Notes: generated by a model from the sequence alone, not told the origin. Counted from the stretch's first letter, positions 47,768 to 57,181 are shown. The stretch: 64,000 bases of DNA from Bacteroidales bacterium (GCA_017962235.1 JAGCVS010000014.1:51317-115316); one strand, 5' to 3'. Program-made: numbers and translations.

Positions 47768-47994
47768 TTATGCGGGGGCTAAGCCCCCGAACCCCCAGCG
47801 CTCCGCGCTGCCTTATGCACAACCTATCGCGCACGCGCTCCGCTAGCGCCTGATGGCGCTTTGTATTCTCGCGCGGCGCAAAGCGCCGGCGCCTGACGGC
47901 GCATGGTGTTCTCGCGTGGTTGATGAGATTTCAACTAAATCCACTCCTCGTTGTAAGGAATCTTCAAGAGCGAACTTAGGGCCGAAAGATGGTC
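47768..47994. repeat. hairpin-rich spacer after tmRNA
   Basis: No gene is present. Compact GC hairpins follow one another: 47773-47789 (CGGGGGC/GCCCCCG), 47796-47810 (CAGCGC/GCGCTG), and GGCGC/GCGCC around 47875-47888. Two imperfect 30-bp direct copies lie at 47845-47874 and 47888-47917, 43 bp apart. The order long palindrome, G/C hairpin, GCGC hairpin recurs inverted near 63.6 kb. Confidence 0.7.
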
Positions 47995-49272
47995 TTACGC
48001 CAGGCCCGGAGGGCAGGGCTTGCCCTGGACACGGCGGTGGGCAAAGTAGAGTTCTTCCGTAGCAAGGGCCATCTTGGTTACGGCGAAGGGTTTTGCACCG
48101 ACTTCCGGATAAATGTACCAGGTGTCCTCAAGGGTATTGAGGTCTATGCAGTCGCCGTATTTGCCCAGATATTCGTATTCTATATGGCAGGAGTACTGCT
48201 CCGCAACGGGGATGTCCATGTCAAAGGGTTCGCCGTCCGGCTCTACACCGTGTACGTGGAAGCCCGACATGTCGTGCAGCAGGGTGCCGTCTCCCAGGAA
48301 CCGGAATTTCAGGGCGTTGGGCAGGGTGTTGACAGACACGTGCAATTCACCGGAAGTGTATGTCCCGGCCTCCACCTCGCGCCGGACATTGGCCCTCTCC
48401 CATTCGTACCAGTCGGGGATGTGGCTGAATTCCGTCTTACCTTCAACCGCCTCTAACTCGCCCAGTTCCGACATGTTCCACCGCTTGCCGCAGTGCTTGC
48501 AGATTAGCTGCGTACCTTCCGATGTCATCTCGAACTCGGTACCGCAAGCAGGGCACTGATAGAGCACCTTGTGCAGCCCCTCCGCGCGCTTTTCGTACGG
48601 CGTGCGGATGCCGCGCTCTTTCTGCCATGCGAAATCGTCGTACTGGAAGGATTCCACGATGCGGGCATTGATATCTTCAACGGGAGTATCCTTCAGCTGT
48701 TCAGGGGTGAACAACAGCGTCATATCGGCTTCTGTGGGGGATACGCCGCGGTCGTGCAGGTTCCAGAAGGGAGAATTCACGTGATGTCCGTGGCATATCA
48801 GCGAAACCACCGGCACCTTCAGAAGCTTGCAGAGCTTGCCCAGCGATTCGGGCAGGACGGCGGTGGTACCGCACAGCGAGTATCGTGCCTCCGGATAAAT
48901 CACAGCGATATCGCCGTTATCCACAGTCTTGCGCAACTGGCGCACCAGACGGATATCGGAGGTAAACTTGCGCTTGCAGATGCAGCCCACCTGCTGCAGC
49001 AGCCATTTGCGGCCAATGAAGCCGTCGATAGCCACCACATAATTGGCTCGTTTGGGGAATATCGCCTTTGTGGCCACCTTGAAATCGAGGAAAGCGTTGT
49101 GGTTGCAGAGCAGCACATACGGCGGTTTTATGCCATCCATCCCCACCTTGTGGATTTTTGTTTTGTGTTTTATTACAGCGGGGAAGCTGAGAAGAAGGGT
49201 TATCGGCCAGAGATACCAGCGCGTGCGCACCGGCGGTTTGTTCATGTCGAACCGTTTGTAAGATGCGTTCAT
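47995..49272 (-). CDS. PlsC-like acyltransferase with C-terminal zinc ribbon
   Basis: A 425-residue protein. The first half is a phospholipid/glycerol acyltransferase domain with the HX4D catalytic pair in NHNAFLD (His58, Asp63) and YPEARYS in place of the usual FPEGTRS. The second half has a four-cysteine zinc ribbon (CPACG and CKHCG) and a beta-rich domain of unknown role. A hydrophobic stretch near the N-terminus could anchor it. It may acylate lysophosphatidate or another lipid. The ATG at 49272 is preferred because the -7 box TATATTTG (49291-49298) covers the upstream alternative. Confidence 0.85.
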   Translation of the reverse strand: MNASYKRFDMNKPPVRTRWYLWPITLLLSFPAVIKHKTKIHKVGMDGIKPPYVLLCNHNAFLDFKVATKAIFPKRANYVVAIDGFIGRKWLLQQVGCICKRKFTSDIRLVRQLRKTVDNGDIAVIYPEARYSLCGTTAVLPESLGKLCKLLKVPVVSLICHGHHVNSPFWNLHDRGVSPTEADMTLLFTPEQLKDTPVEDINARIVESFQYDDFAWQKERGIRTPYEKRAEGLHKVLYQCPACGTEFEMTSEGTQLICKHCGKRWNMSELGELEAVEGKTEFSHIPDWYEWERANVRREVEAGTYTSGELHVSVNTLPNALKFRFLGDGTLLHDMSGFHVHGVEPDGEPFDMDIPVAEQYSCHIEYEYLGKYGDCIDLNTLEDTWYIYPEVGAKPFAVTKMALATEELYFAHRRVQGKPCPPGLA

Positions 49273-49290
49273 ATCAGTTATTTGTGAAGG

Positions 49291-49298
49291 CAAATATA
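49291..49298 (-). promoter_or_regulatory. -7 box of the acyltransferase gene
   Basis: TATATTTG on the minus strand, 18 nt before the ATG at 49272. A TTTG lies 17 nt upstream, inside the loop side of the preceding terminator. Confidence 0.5.
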
Positions 49299-49299
49299 C

Positions 49300-49332
49300 A
49301 AAAAAATACGCCCGGCAAAATGTCGGGCGTAT
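49300..49332 (-). terminator. intrinsic terminator of the M13 peptidase gene
   Basis: On the minus strand a 12-bp stem (49306-49317 with 49321-49332, one wobble) with a 3-nt loop is followed by seven T's. It lies 21 bp after the stop codon of the M13 peptidase. Confidence 0.85.
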
Positions 49333-49353
49333 TCGTATTATGTGAGTAAAAAA

Positions 49354-51366
49354 TTACCAGATATGTACGCGCTCCTCTTCCGGACGGAACATGGGGTCAC
49401 CCTCTTTGATGTCGAATGCATCAAAGAAGCTCTGGAAGTTGCGCAGCGACACGTTCACGCGGTTAACTGCCAGTGAGTGAGGGTCCATGTTGGTGAGGCG
49501 CTGCTTCTCCTGGTCTGTGATGTTCTGTGCCCATACGGTTGCATATGCCAGATAAAAGCGCTGGTCCGGAGTCAGGCCGTCGATGAGGTCCTGCGGGTGC
49601 TCCTTGACTGCGTTCTGCATTGCAGTGTAGGCGATGGAGAGTCCGCCGTGGTCACCGATATTCTCGCCCAGGGTATAGCGGCCGTTTGCGTGTACGCCGG
49701 GAAGGATTTCAACCTCGTCGAACTGCTTTACAAGGATGTCGCCCTTGGCGGTGAACTTCTCCTTGTCTTCTGCGGTCCACCAGTTGACCATGTTGCCCTT
49801 TGCATCAAACATGCTGCCCTGGTCGTCAAAACCGTGGGACATCTCGTGACCGATTACCACGCCGATTGCGCCGTAGTTTACGGGAGCGTCTGCATCGGGA
49901 TCAAAGAAAGGCTTCTGCAGGATACCTGCGGGGAAGCAGATCTCATTTGTGGTGGGGTTGTAGTATGCATTAACGGTCTGGGGAGTCATATACCACTCGG
50001 TGCGGTCGGTGGGCTTGCCCAGCTTGGAGAGGTTGTCCTGTACATACCACGCGCTTGCGTTGCGCAGGTTCTCATAATAAGTGTTGTCGGGATCTACATC
50101 CAGAGTGGAATAGTCTTTCCATTTGTCGGGATAGCCAATCTTTACGGTGAAGGCATCCAGCTTCTCGTGTGCTTTTGCCTTGGTTTCATCGCTCATCCAG
50201 TCCAGAGCATCGATATGCTCGTTCCAGGCCTTGCGCAGCCCCTCAACCAGCTCCAGCATCTGTGCTTTGGAAGTAGCGGGGAAGTAGCGCTTTACGTACA
50301 TCTCACCAACAGCCTCGCCAAGCAGACCGTTAGGCACCTGCATTGCGCGTTTCCAGCGGGGTTTCTGCTCCTGTGCGCCAGCCATCTGATGACTGAAGAA
50401 CTCCCAGGAAGCGGTGTAGAAATCATCGCTCAGGGCACCGCAGCTGCCGCTTACGAACTGAGCCAGCAGATAAGACTTGAGGTTCTCCAGGTCGGTTGCA
50501 GCAAACTGCTTGTCAAGTGCGTCAAAGTAGCTGGGCTGCTCCACAACCAGCATATCCTGGTCGGGCACGCCTGCAGCAGCAAACACCTTGTCCATCATAA
50601 GGTTGGGCCAGCGGGAGTAGAAATCTGCAGAAGACATGGGGTTGTAAGAAGCTGCCACGTCACGATTCTGCTCGCGGCTCCAGAAGGCCTCTGCCATTGC
50701 ATCCTCAACGGCCAGGTCCTCAGTAGCTATTCTCTCTGCATCCTCTATGCCTGCAAGGTTGAGCACCTTTACCAGAAAATCCTTGTAGCCGGCCTTGAGT
50801 TCTGCGTTCTTGTCCAGCAGATAGTAGTCGCGATCGCCCATTCCAAGGCCGCCCTGACCGATATAGAGAATCTGATTGTCGCTGTTAGCCAGGTCTGCAG
50901 CCACGCCAAAACCGTAGAAGCCGCCGCCGTTGGTCAGGTTCATCTTACCTATCAGCTCTGCCAGAGCCTCCTTTGAATCAACTGCCATAATCTCTGCGAT
51001 ATACGGCTTGATGGGCTCTGCACCCAGATTGTTGCGGGTGGTGGAATCGAGCGCCATCTTGTAGAGGTCGGATATCTTCTGGTCTACGCTGCCGCGCTTC
51101 GCCTTCATGTCCAGCATCGACTCAAACAGTTCGTTGAGTTGCTTCTGGTTGTTCTCTGCTATTACGTCAAATGCACCAAAGCGGGAGAATTCGGGGCGCA
51201 GAGGGTTCTTCTGCTGCCAGCCGCCGGTGGCATATTTGTAAAAGTCAACCTTGGGGCTGACGGTGGTGTCAAGATTTGTAAGATCCAGAGCCGGAGCTTT
51301 CTCCGCCTTGGGACCGCACGAAGCAAGTGCCAGAATAGAAAGCATAATTGCAAATGTCTTTTTCAT
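49354..51366 (-). CDS. M13 family metallopeptidase lipoprotein (PepO/neprilysin-like)
   Basis: A 670-residue zinc endopeptidase. The lipobox LALASCGP marks an outer- or inner-membrane lipoprotein. The active site is VIGHEMSHGFDDQG (His507, Glu508, His511) with the third ligand Glu568 in GENIGDHGG, and NAYYNPTTNEICFPAG is the substrate-binding strand. M13 peptidases cut short peptides outside the cytoplasm. The gene has its own promoter (TATATTTG, 51402-51409) and a clear terminator, so it is monocistronic. Confidence 0.95.
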   Translation of the reverse strand: MKKTFAIMLSILALASCGPKAEKAPALDLTNLDTTVSPKVDFYKYATGGWQQKNPLRPEFSRFGAFDVIAENNQKQLNELFESMLDMKAKRGSVDQKISDLYKMALDSTTRNNLGAEPIKPYIAEIMAVDSKEALAELIGKMNLTNGGGFYGFGVAADLANSDNQILYIGQGGLGMGDRDYYLLDKNAELKAGYKDFLVKVLNLAGIEDAERIATEDLAVEDAMAEAFWSREQNRDVAASYNPMSSADFYSRWPNLMMDKVFAAAGVPDQDMLVVEQPSYFDALDKQFAATDLENLKSYLLAQFVSGSCGALSDDFYTASWEFFSHQMAGAQEQKPRWKRAMQVPNGLLGEAVGEMYVKRYFPATSKAQMLELVEGLRKAWNEHIDALDWMSDETKAKAHEKLDAFTVKIGYPDKWKDYSTLDVDPDNTYYENLRNASAWYVQDNLSKLGKPTDRTEWYMTPQTVNAYYNPTTNEICFPAGILQKPFFDPDADAPVNYGAIGVVIGHEMSHGFDDQGSMFDAKGNMVNWWTAEDKEKFTAKGDILVKQFDEVEILPGVHANGRYTLGENIGDHGGLSIAYTAMQNAVKEHPQDLIDGLTPDQRFYLAYATVWAQNITDQEKQRLTNMDPHSLAVNRVNVSLRNFQSFFDAFDIKEGDPMFRPEEERVHIW

Positions 51367-51401
51367 TGATGTATTTGTTTATTAGTTATTTCAACGGGCC
51401 G

Positions 51402-51409
51402 CAAATATA
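51402..51409 (-). promoter_or_regulatory. -7 box of the M13 peptidase gene
   Basis: TATATTTG on the minus strand; a TTTC stands 19 nt upstream, inside the end of the preceding rhamnosidase-like gene. The leader is about 30 nt. Confidence 0.55.
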
Positions 51410-51420
51410 ATCATAATATG

Positions 51421-53037
51421 CTACCGCTGAAACACATCGGGGTATTTGTATATGAAATAGGTGGGCGTGCAGCTCCACGCATGGCAGTAGCTGTTCAGCG
51501 GATAGAAAGAATACGGCGAATGCAGGTCATCTTCAGGATTATAGACCTCCCAGAAGGTATCGGCCCCCTTGCGCACCATTCCGCCCCAGTAATCCACCAT
51601 GGTTGCGCGCGCCTGCTCCCACATGCCGCAGCGGATCATCGCCTCCAGCAGATAATGCATCGCGTAAGGCGAATTTGCACGCACGGCATCCTCTTTGGCG
51701 AGGATGGTTTCCAGCGCCTTTCGACCCTCCTTTGCGTTCAGGATGCCGCCCATCACCGCCCAAATCTGGGCGTGGACGCTGGCGGGACTGCCGTCAGGAC
51801 TCTCCATCAGGCCCGACTTGCGGTTGTAATAACGCGCCCGCGCCCCCTTGCGCACCTTTGCCGCCAGGTTGCGCCACTGCTTGACTTCGTCTCCCTTGCC
51901 GATGCGCTCCGCCAGCTCGCAGGTCTGATTCAGGGCGAACAGCATCGCCCCCTGGAACGGCACCTCCAAATCCATCACCGCATGATCGAAAAACAGCCAT
52001 GCGCGGCCGGCGTTGCAGGTATAATCGTCGCGCACGCGCCACAAGGCGTCTTCCACCTGGAAACGCGCCACGGGCCACAAGTCCAGCGCGGTGGCGGTAT
52101 CGCCGGTATCGTTCAGATATTCCAGCAATACAGAAGGATACAACAGGCTGTATGTGAGGCAATACGTGCCCCATTGAGGATGCGGCTCAGGCTCTTCGAA
52201 CAGATCTGCCATCATGCGGCCGTTGGCGTCCGTGAGGGCGGCAAACAGATATAGGCAGCGCTTAGTAAGAAGGTCGTTCTTGTACGAGTACCTGCCCGCC
52301 AGCGCCTCCAGATAGAGGTCGCCAATCCACAACCGACGGTCGCGCTTGGGGCCGTCTTCATATACGGTCTGCATGCACTCGGAAAGGGTGGCCAGGCTCA
52401 CCCGGTTGATATCTTTGATAATCTGCGGACAGTCGTCGTTCAGGGCGGTGCGGCACTCTCCGGCAGAAGTGGTCGCCTCGCAGCGAAGCCCGTCCAAAGC
52501 GAATTTAAAATTGCCGCCCAGAAGTTCTATACGCAGGTAGCGAAACGCAACCCGGCGATCCAGCCGTACGTCGCGGTCTGCTGTGTAAATCGTCACCGTC
52601 TCGTCCTGCATCCAGGCGCGGGAGAGGCTCCCCCGCCACGGATCCAGCGGCACGTTCATTTCGCCCGGAGTCTCGCCAAAGAAGAACTTGAGACGCACCG
52701 GGGCGTCCATCACATCGCCCAGAGTCTTCAGACGCAGCACCAGATGGCCGGTTATATGCCGCCCAAAGTCCAGCGTCACGCTGCCCATCTGCTTGAAATC
52801 CACTTCAGAAAGGTTCTCCAGGCCCGGCACCGGGACATACTTCCACCCCTGAAACGCAGCGGCATCTTCCACAGCCTTTACAACCGATACCGGCACAACT
52901 TCAGTCATCTGAAGCTCCGGCTTGCACTGCTCCGCAATGGCCATCCAGCGCTCCCTGCTGTCCTGAAAAACATCCTGCGCATACGTGATAAACGCACACA
53001 ATGCCCACAGAGCCGCTATAACCGCCACTCTTTTCAT
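51421..53037 (-). CDS. alpha-L-rhamnosidase-like (six-hairpin) glycosidase
   Basis: A 538-residue exported protein with a signal peptide ending AFITYAQ. A beta-sandwich region is followed by an (alpha/alpha)6 barrel with YEDGPKRDRRLWIGDLYLEAL, the counterpart of the DCPxRDxxxWxGD motif of GH78 rhamnosidases. It is somewhat shorter than typical GH78 enzymes. It would act in the periplasm or on the surface on plant or bacterial glycans. It follows a beta-barrel-like protein by 6 bp, and no SusC/SusD pair is present, so it is not part of a standard polysaccharide locus. Confidence 0.8.
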   Translation of the reverse strand: MKRVAVIAALWALCAFITYAQDVFQDSRERWMAIAEQCKPELQMTEVVPVSVVKAVEDAAAFQGWKYVPVPGLENLSEVDFKQMGSVTLDFGRHITGHLVLRLKTLGDVMDAPVRLKFFFGETPGEMNVPLDPWRGSLSRAWMQDETVTIYTADRDVRLDRRVAFRYLRIELLGGNFKFALDGLRCEATTSAGECRTALNDDCPQIIKDINRVSLATLSECMQTVYEDGPKRDRRLWIGDLYLEALAGRYSYKNDLLTKRCLYLFAALTDANGRMMADLFEEPEPHPQWGTYCLTYSLLYPSVLLEYLNDTGDTATALDLWPVARFQVEDALWRVRDDYTCNAGRAWLFFDHAVMDLEVPFQGAMLFALNQTCELAERIGKGDEVKQWRNLAAKVRKGARARYYNRKSGLMESPDGSPASVHAQIWAVMGGILNAKEGRKALETILAKEDAVRANSPYAMHYLLEAMIRCGMWEQARATMVDYWGGMVRKGADTFWEVYNPEDDLHSPYSFYPLNSYCHAWSCTPTYFIYKYPDVFQR

Positions 53038-53043
53038 ATAGTG

Positions 53044-53637
53044 TTATAATGCTATGTTGGCACCCAACTGCAGGAAGCCAAGGTAGCCTGCTCCAAGCTC
53101 CGCCACAAAAGCGGCTTTTTCGCCTCCCAACCTCATGCCGATAGGGTTCAGCTGTACTACCGGAATCGGCGACGCCCCCTGGGAAGCCACCAGCCCCACG
53201 CCCACATTGAGCCCGCCGTACAGTTTGCAGATGCCGGCCCGTTTGTAATATAGCTTACCGTTGGCGGTGAGGGTCAAGAAATGGATGTGCTGGTAATTAT
53301 CATTGGATTCAAGCCCGTAATGCCAGTATCCCAGCTCAGGTCCCAGCGACCACCGGGTATCGGGGAAATGATATTCATATCCGGCGGAAACAAATGGAAT
53401 CCACCCTTTAAACTCCGGGGCATCCACTTCTGCATTACCATTGGAAATAACTGCGGCAATGCCCGCTCCCAATGCATACCCAAGCGCAATCACCAGAGAC
53501 GTAGCAAAAGTGGGCACCAGGGCATCGGATGCCTGCACATTGAGACTGTGAACCGGAATGCCGTAGCTGTCCACCGTCTGCGCCTGAATGGATACCGTGC
53601 AGAGCAGCAGGAATAATGCTAGAATAGTCTTCTTCAT
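53044..53637 (-). CDS. exported outer-membrane beta-barrel-like protein
   Basis: A 197-residue protein with a signal peptide (MKKTILALFLLLCTVSIQAQ). It has alternating amphipathic strands rich in Gly and aromatics (WIPFVSAGYEYHF, WSLGPELGYWHYG, KLYYKRAGICKLYGGLNVGVGL, and AAFVAELGAGYLGFLQLGANIAL at the end). A small outer-membrane barrel is likely; no family is recognised. The ATG at 53637 is taken because the signal peptide begins there and a full promoter lies just upstream. It leads the operon with the rhamnosidase-like gene. Confidence 0.7.
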   Translation of the reverse strand: MKKTILALFLLLCTVSIQAQTVDSYGIPVHSLNVQASDALVPTFATSLVIALGYALGAGIAAVISNGNAEVDAPEFKGWIPFVSAGYEYHFPDTRWSLGPELGYWHYGLESNDNYQHIHFLTLTANGKLYYKRAGICKLYGGLNVGVGLVASQGASPIPVVQLNPIGMRLGGEKAAFVAELGAGYLGFLQLGANIAL

Positions 53638-53640
53638 ACC

Positions 53641-53671
53641 CAAAATTAGCACAAAAGCGGTCAATCTCAAA
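53641..53671 (-). promoter_or_regulatory. promoter abutting the barrel-protein start codon
   Basis: On the minus strand TTTG (53668-53671), a 19-nt spacer and TAATTTTG (53641-53648) form an exact consensus promoter. The -7 box ends 3 nt before the ATG at 53637, so the message should be leaderless or start within the codon. Confidence 0.7.
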
Positions 53672-53679
53672 AAAATATC

Positions 53680-53687
53680 TAACTTTG
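53680..53687 (+). promoter_or_regulatory. -7 box of dsbD
   Basis: TAACTTTG matches TAnnTTTG and lies 25 nt before the dsbD ATG. It is divergent from, and 9 bp beyond, the -33 box of the barrel-protein promoter. Confidence 0.5.
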
Positions 53688-53712
53688 ACATGCTCAGAAA
53701 ACACCGGATAAG

Positions 53713-55572
53713 ATGTTCAATTGCATTCTGACAGCACTGCTGTCGTTCATGATAGCCCAGGCCAACCCCACTGTTTTGTGGAAGGCAGCCGTCAATCACT
53801 TACAGTACAACAGCTACCAGCTGGTGGTCACCGGTCAGGTAGAAGACGGATATTACGTTCATCCTATGGCCGACGAGTATGCAGGCTTAACCCTGGAATT
53901 GGACACGGCCGACGGAATAACTGCCCTGGGCGAGCCCTGGGAGGAATTCACCCCTTCTGATTACAAGGGTGAAACAGTGGTTACGGGGACGTATGTGGTG
54001 CGTCAGGATCTGGAAATAAACAGTTCTGCAACCGTAAGCGGCACAGTAACCTGGATTGCCTGCAGCGGTGACATGTGCAGCATGCCGGAGGATTACGAGT
54101 TTTCCGTAGCGGTAAAACCGGAAGGCAGCGCGGCAACTCAGGCCGGCGGCAAGGGAATCTGGGCACTGATTCTGGAGGCCATCCTCTGGGGCTTTCTGAT
54201 GCTCCTCACCCCCTGTGTGTTCCCCATGGTACCCATGACGGTATCGTTCTTTCTGAAACGTTCCGGCAGTGCCGCCAAAGGGCGCTTCAACGCCCTGATG
54301 TACGGCCTGTTCATAGTGCTGATATACACGGTGCCCATCTGCCTGATTATCGGCCTAACTTGGGCTTTTGGCGGCGCCACCGTCACCGCAGACATCTTCA
54401 ACTGGCTATCCACCCACTGGCTGCCCAACATACTCTTCTTCATCATCTTCATGGTGTTCGCAGCATCGTTCTTCGGGGCGTTTGAACTCACACTGCCTTC
54501 CAAATGGACCAACAAGGCCGACAGCGGTGCAGAGAAGGGCGGTCTGCTGGGTATCTTCTTCCTGGCCCTCACGCTGGTGCTGGTCAGCTTCAGCTGCACC
54601 GGGCCCATCGTTGGCACCGTGCTGATAAAGAGCACCCAGGGCGAATTCTGGGCGCCGATGGTCACCATGCTGGCCTTCAGCATCGCCTTCGCCCTCCCTT
54701 TCACCCTGCTGGCATTCTTCCCCTCCATCCTCACAAAGCTTCCCAAGAGCGGCGGCTGGCTCAACAGCGTGAAGGTGGTGCTGGGCTTCATAGAGATCGC
54801 CCTCGGCCTCAAGTTCCTCTCCGTAGCAGACCAGACATACCACTGGCACCTGCTGGACCGCGAAGTATACCTGGCCATCTGGATAGTATGCTTCACCCTG
54901 CTGGGCCTCTACCTTATGGGCAAGCTCCGCTTCAAATACGACACTCATCTAGAATACATATCAGTGGGCCGTCTGGTGCTGATAATCATAGATTTCGCCT
55001 TTGTGGTATACATGCTTCCCGGCATGTGGGGTGCCCCCCTCAAGGCACTCAGCGGCTATCTGCCGCCCATCCAGACACAGGACTTTGTGTTGGGACGATA
55101 CGACACATCCGCCTCGTCACAGCCGGCCACCTTTGATGCCACCGGCATGGTGGCACTTCCCCACGGCCTCACCGGCTACGATAATCTGGACGACGCAATC
55201 GCCGCAGCTGCGGCAGAAGGCAAAATGGTATTCGTGGACATTTCCGGCCACGGCTGCGTGAACTGCCGTGAAATGGAAGCCCGCGTGTGGAGCGATCCGG
55301 AAGTGCTCCGCCGCCTGCGCAACGACTTTGTGATAGCCACCCTCTACGTAGACGACAAGACCTCTCTCCCCAAAGAGAAGTGGATTACCAACGATAAAGG
55401 CAAGACCCTCAAAGACGTGGGCCGCGTGAACTCAGACCTGGTGATGAAACGCTTTGGAGTCAACTCCCAGCCCAACTACTTTATCCTTGACACCGCCGGC
55501 AACACCCTCGCCTGCCCCCGCGGCTACAACCTCGACCCCGCCGCCTTCGTTCAGTTCCTGGACATGGAATAA
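53713..55572 (+). CDS. dsbD: DsbD-like thiol:disulfide interchange protein
   Basis: A 619-residue protein that carries reducing power from cytoplasmic thioredoxin to the periplasm. The signal peptide is followed by the N-terminal domain with CSGDMC (Cys117, Cys122). The eight-helix membrane core carries the redox pair Cys168 in LTPCVFPM and Cys295 in FSCTGPIVG. A C-terminal thioredoxin-like domain has GHGCVNCRE (Cys515, Cys518). All three disulfide relay stations are present. It supports cytochrome c maturation or repair of periplasmic disulfides. Confidence 0.95.
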   Translation: MFNCILTALLSFMIAQANPTVLWKAAVNHLQYNSYQLVVTGQVEDGYYVHPMADEYAGLTLELDTADGITALGEPWEEFTPSDYKGETVVTGTYVVRQDLEINSSATVSGTVTWIACSGDMCSMPEDYEFSVAVKPEGSAATQAGGKGIWALILEAILWGFLMLLTPCVFPMVPMTVSFFLKRSGSAAKGRFNALMYGLFIVLIYTVPICLIIGLTWAFGGATVTADIFNWLSTHWLPNILFFIIFMVFAASFFGAFELTLPSKWTNKADSGAEKGGLLGIFFLALTLVLVSFSCTGPIVGTVLIKSTQGEFWAPMVTMLAFSIAFALPFTLLAFFPSILTKLPKSGGWLNSVKVVLGFIEIALGLKFLSVADQTYHWHLLDREVYLAIWIVCFTLLGLYLMGKLRFKYDTHLEYISVGRLVLIIIDFAFVVYMLPGMWGAPLKALSGYLPPIQTQDFVLGRYDTSASSQPATFDATGMVALPHGLTGYDNLDDAIAAAAAEGKMVFVDISGHGCVNCREMEARVWSDPEVLRRLRNDFVIATLYVDDKTSLPKEKWITNDKGKTLKDVGRVNSDLVMKRFGVNSQPNYFILDTAGNTLACPRGYNLDPAAFVQFLDME

Positions 55573-55615
55573 TTTCAGCCGCGCACCCCAAGCCACACAG
55601 TACCTGGCGTAGCGC

Positions 55616-56719
55616 CTAGTCTATCACCATATCAAACTGGTCGTAAGGTGCGGTGCGGTGTGAGAGATGGCGGGTAGAGGGGGAGATTCCAAACAGGGGG
55701 GAGTAGGTCCTCACCTTGATGGTCTTGCCGTCTGGTATGAATTCCAGAATCCGGAGCCAGCCGTCACCGCCGTTGCCTTCCCAGCCGCCGCCCAGTGTCT
55801 GGACGTTGAACATCATCTGATGAACTTTCTTGCCGGAGGCATTCTTATCCACGCGGTAGGCGGTGCTCAGTTCATAGTCGGCATTAACATCGTCGCTGTA
55901 TGAGGGTCTGCCGGTATGTCCGCAGATTACGAGGCGGATGTTTGGGACTTTGCTGATGAGATTTTCCCAGAGCATCTTGCCGGAGTGATTGCCCTCCTGC
56001 TGGGTAATCCAATAACCCTCGTTGTGAGTGTATTCCGCACTCTTCTCACGGAGATAAGAGTGGGTGAGATATATCACGTAGTGATCTTTGTAATCGTCTG
56101 ATGTGACAAGCTCGCGTACCCACTCTACGGCTTGTGCAGAAGGGGCGAACTCGGAGCTGATTACCAGAATCTTGTGGCTCCAGCCGGGCATCTCGAATTC
56201 GAACGCCGCATTCTCCAGGGAAGCGTGACCGTTTCGGTTGGGGAATTCCTTCTTGAGGCAGTCGGCATAGGTGGAGTTGCGCTCAAAGGTAATGTACTTG
56301 GGATAGTTGGTAATGTAGCTCTCGCTGCGCCTGAAGCCGTATTCGTGGTTGCCGCCGCAGCAGATGAACGGGACCTTGTTGTCAATCCTTTGCAATGAGC
56401 GGCTGATGCTCTCCCACATCTGGGTGCTGCTCTGGTTGAGCGTATGGCGGTTGAGGGCGTTGTTCTCGTTCTGCTCCACCATGTCTCCGGTACAGAGCAC
56501 AGCCTTGATATTCAGCTGGTCAATATTATCCGCCACCCAGAGGGTGGTGAGTTCGAATATCGGCTGGTTGATGTCGTATTTGACGTATCCCTGGGGGTCG
56601 CCAAAGAGAATCATGGAAGATGAAGCGGGGTCGGTGAGTTGCTGGCGGTCTGCCCTGTCCTGTGCATCGGCAGTTTGGAATGGAACCAGCGCGGCAATTA
56701 TGATGAGAAGACGTTTCAT
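55616..56719 (-). CDS. exported metallophosphoesterase
   Basis: A 367-residue calcineurin-like phosphoesterase with a signal peptide (MKRLLIIIAALVPFQTADA). Metal motifs are present: FGDPQG (Gln in place of the usual His of DxH), CTGDMVEQN, CGGNHEYG, LTHSY and CGHTGR. It acts outside the cytoplasm on an unknown phosphoester. It is the third gene of a minus-strand operon behind a queuosine-precursor transporter and queF, 3 bp after queF, although a link to queuosine is not evident. Confidence 0.85.
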   Translation of the reverse strand: MKRLLIIIAALVPFQTADAQDRADRQQLTDPASSSMILFGDPQGYVKYDINQPIFELTTLWVADNIDQLNIKAVLCTGDMVEQNENNALNRHTLNQSSTQMWESISRSLQRIDNKVPFICCGGNHEYGFRRSESYITNYPKYITFERNSTYADCLKKEFPNRNGHASLENAAFEFEMPGWSHKILVISSEFAPSAQAVEWVRELVTSDDYKDHYVIYLTHSYLREKSAEYTHNEGYWITQQEGNHSGKMLWENLISKVPNIRLVICGHTGRPSYSDDVNADYELSTAYRVDKNASGKKVHQMMFNVQTLGGGWEGNGGDGWLRILEFIPDGKTIKVRTYSPLFGISPSTRHLSHRTAPYDQFDMVID

Positions 56720-56722
56720 GGC

Positions 56723-57181
56723 TTATTCCCTTGTTGCGAGCCGCTGCTCTGCGAGTTTTTCGTATTTGGTGCCGGGACGGCCCCAGTTGGCGTAGGGGTA
56801 GATGCTGATACCGCCGCGGGGGGTGAACAGACCGGTGACCTCTATGTAGCGGGGGTTCATCAGCTTGATGAGGTCTTTCATAATCATGTTCACGCAGTCC
56901 TCGTGGAACGCCCCCTCGTTACGGAAGCTGAACAGATAAAGCTTGAGGCTCTTGCTCTCCACCATCTTGACATCGGGGATGTAGCAGATGCGGATTTCTG
57001 CATAGTCGGGCTGCCCTGTGATGGGGCACAGCGATGTGAATTCGGGGCAGTTGAAGCGTACCCAGTAGTCATTCTCCTGATGCTGGTTCTCAAACGCCTC
57101 CAGTACTTCGGGGGAGTATGAATCGGCGTATTTGGTTTTGCGGCCCAGCGACTGCAGGCCCTCTTCCTTACGGTCTTTCAT
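56723..57181 (-). CDS. queF: NADPH-dependent preQ0 reductase
   Basis: A 152-residue enzyme reducing preQ0 (7-cyano-7-deazaguanine) to preQ1 in queuosine synthesis. The catalytic Cys52 sits in [12 protein letters not shown] with Asp59, and the QueF motif is [20 protein letters not shown]. It is the short, unimodular (YkvM-like) form. It follows the precursor transporter by 2 bp, consistent with import of preQ0 followed by reduction. No queC, queD or queE is seen, so salvage is likely the main route here. Confidence 0.96.
   Translation of the reverse strand: MKDRKEEGLQSLGRKTKYADSYSPEVLEAFENQHQENDYWVRFNCPEFTSLCPITGQPDYAEIRICYIPDVKMVESKSLKLYLFSFRNEGAFHEDCVNMIMKDLIKLMNPRYIEVTGLFTPRGGISIYPYANWGRPGTKYEKLAEQRLATRE

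Noticed and set aside
47480..47853. Short open frames within and just after tmRNA
   Set aside because: They overlap the tmRNA and its palindrome and have no protein features.
47768..47994. CRISPR array
   Set aside because: Only two imperfect 30-bp copies, no regular spacers and no cas genes; the units are hairpins.
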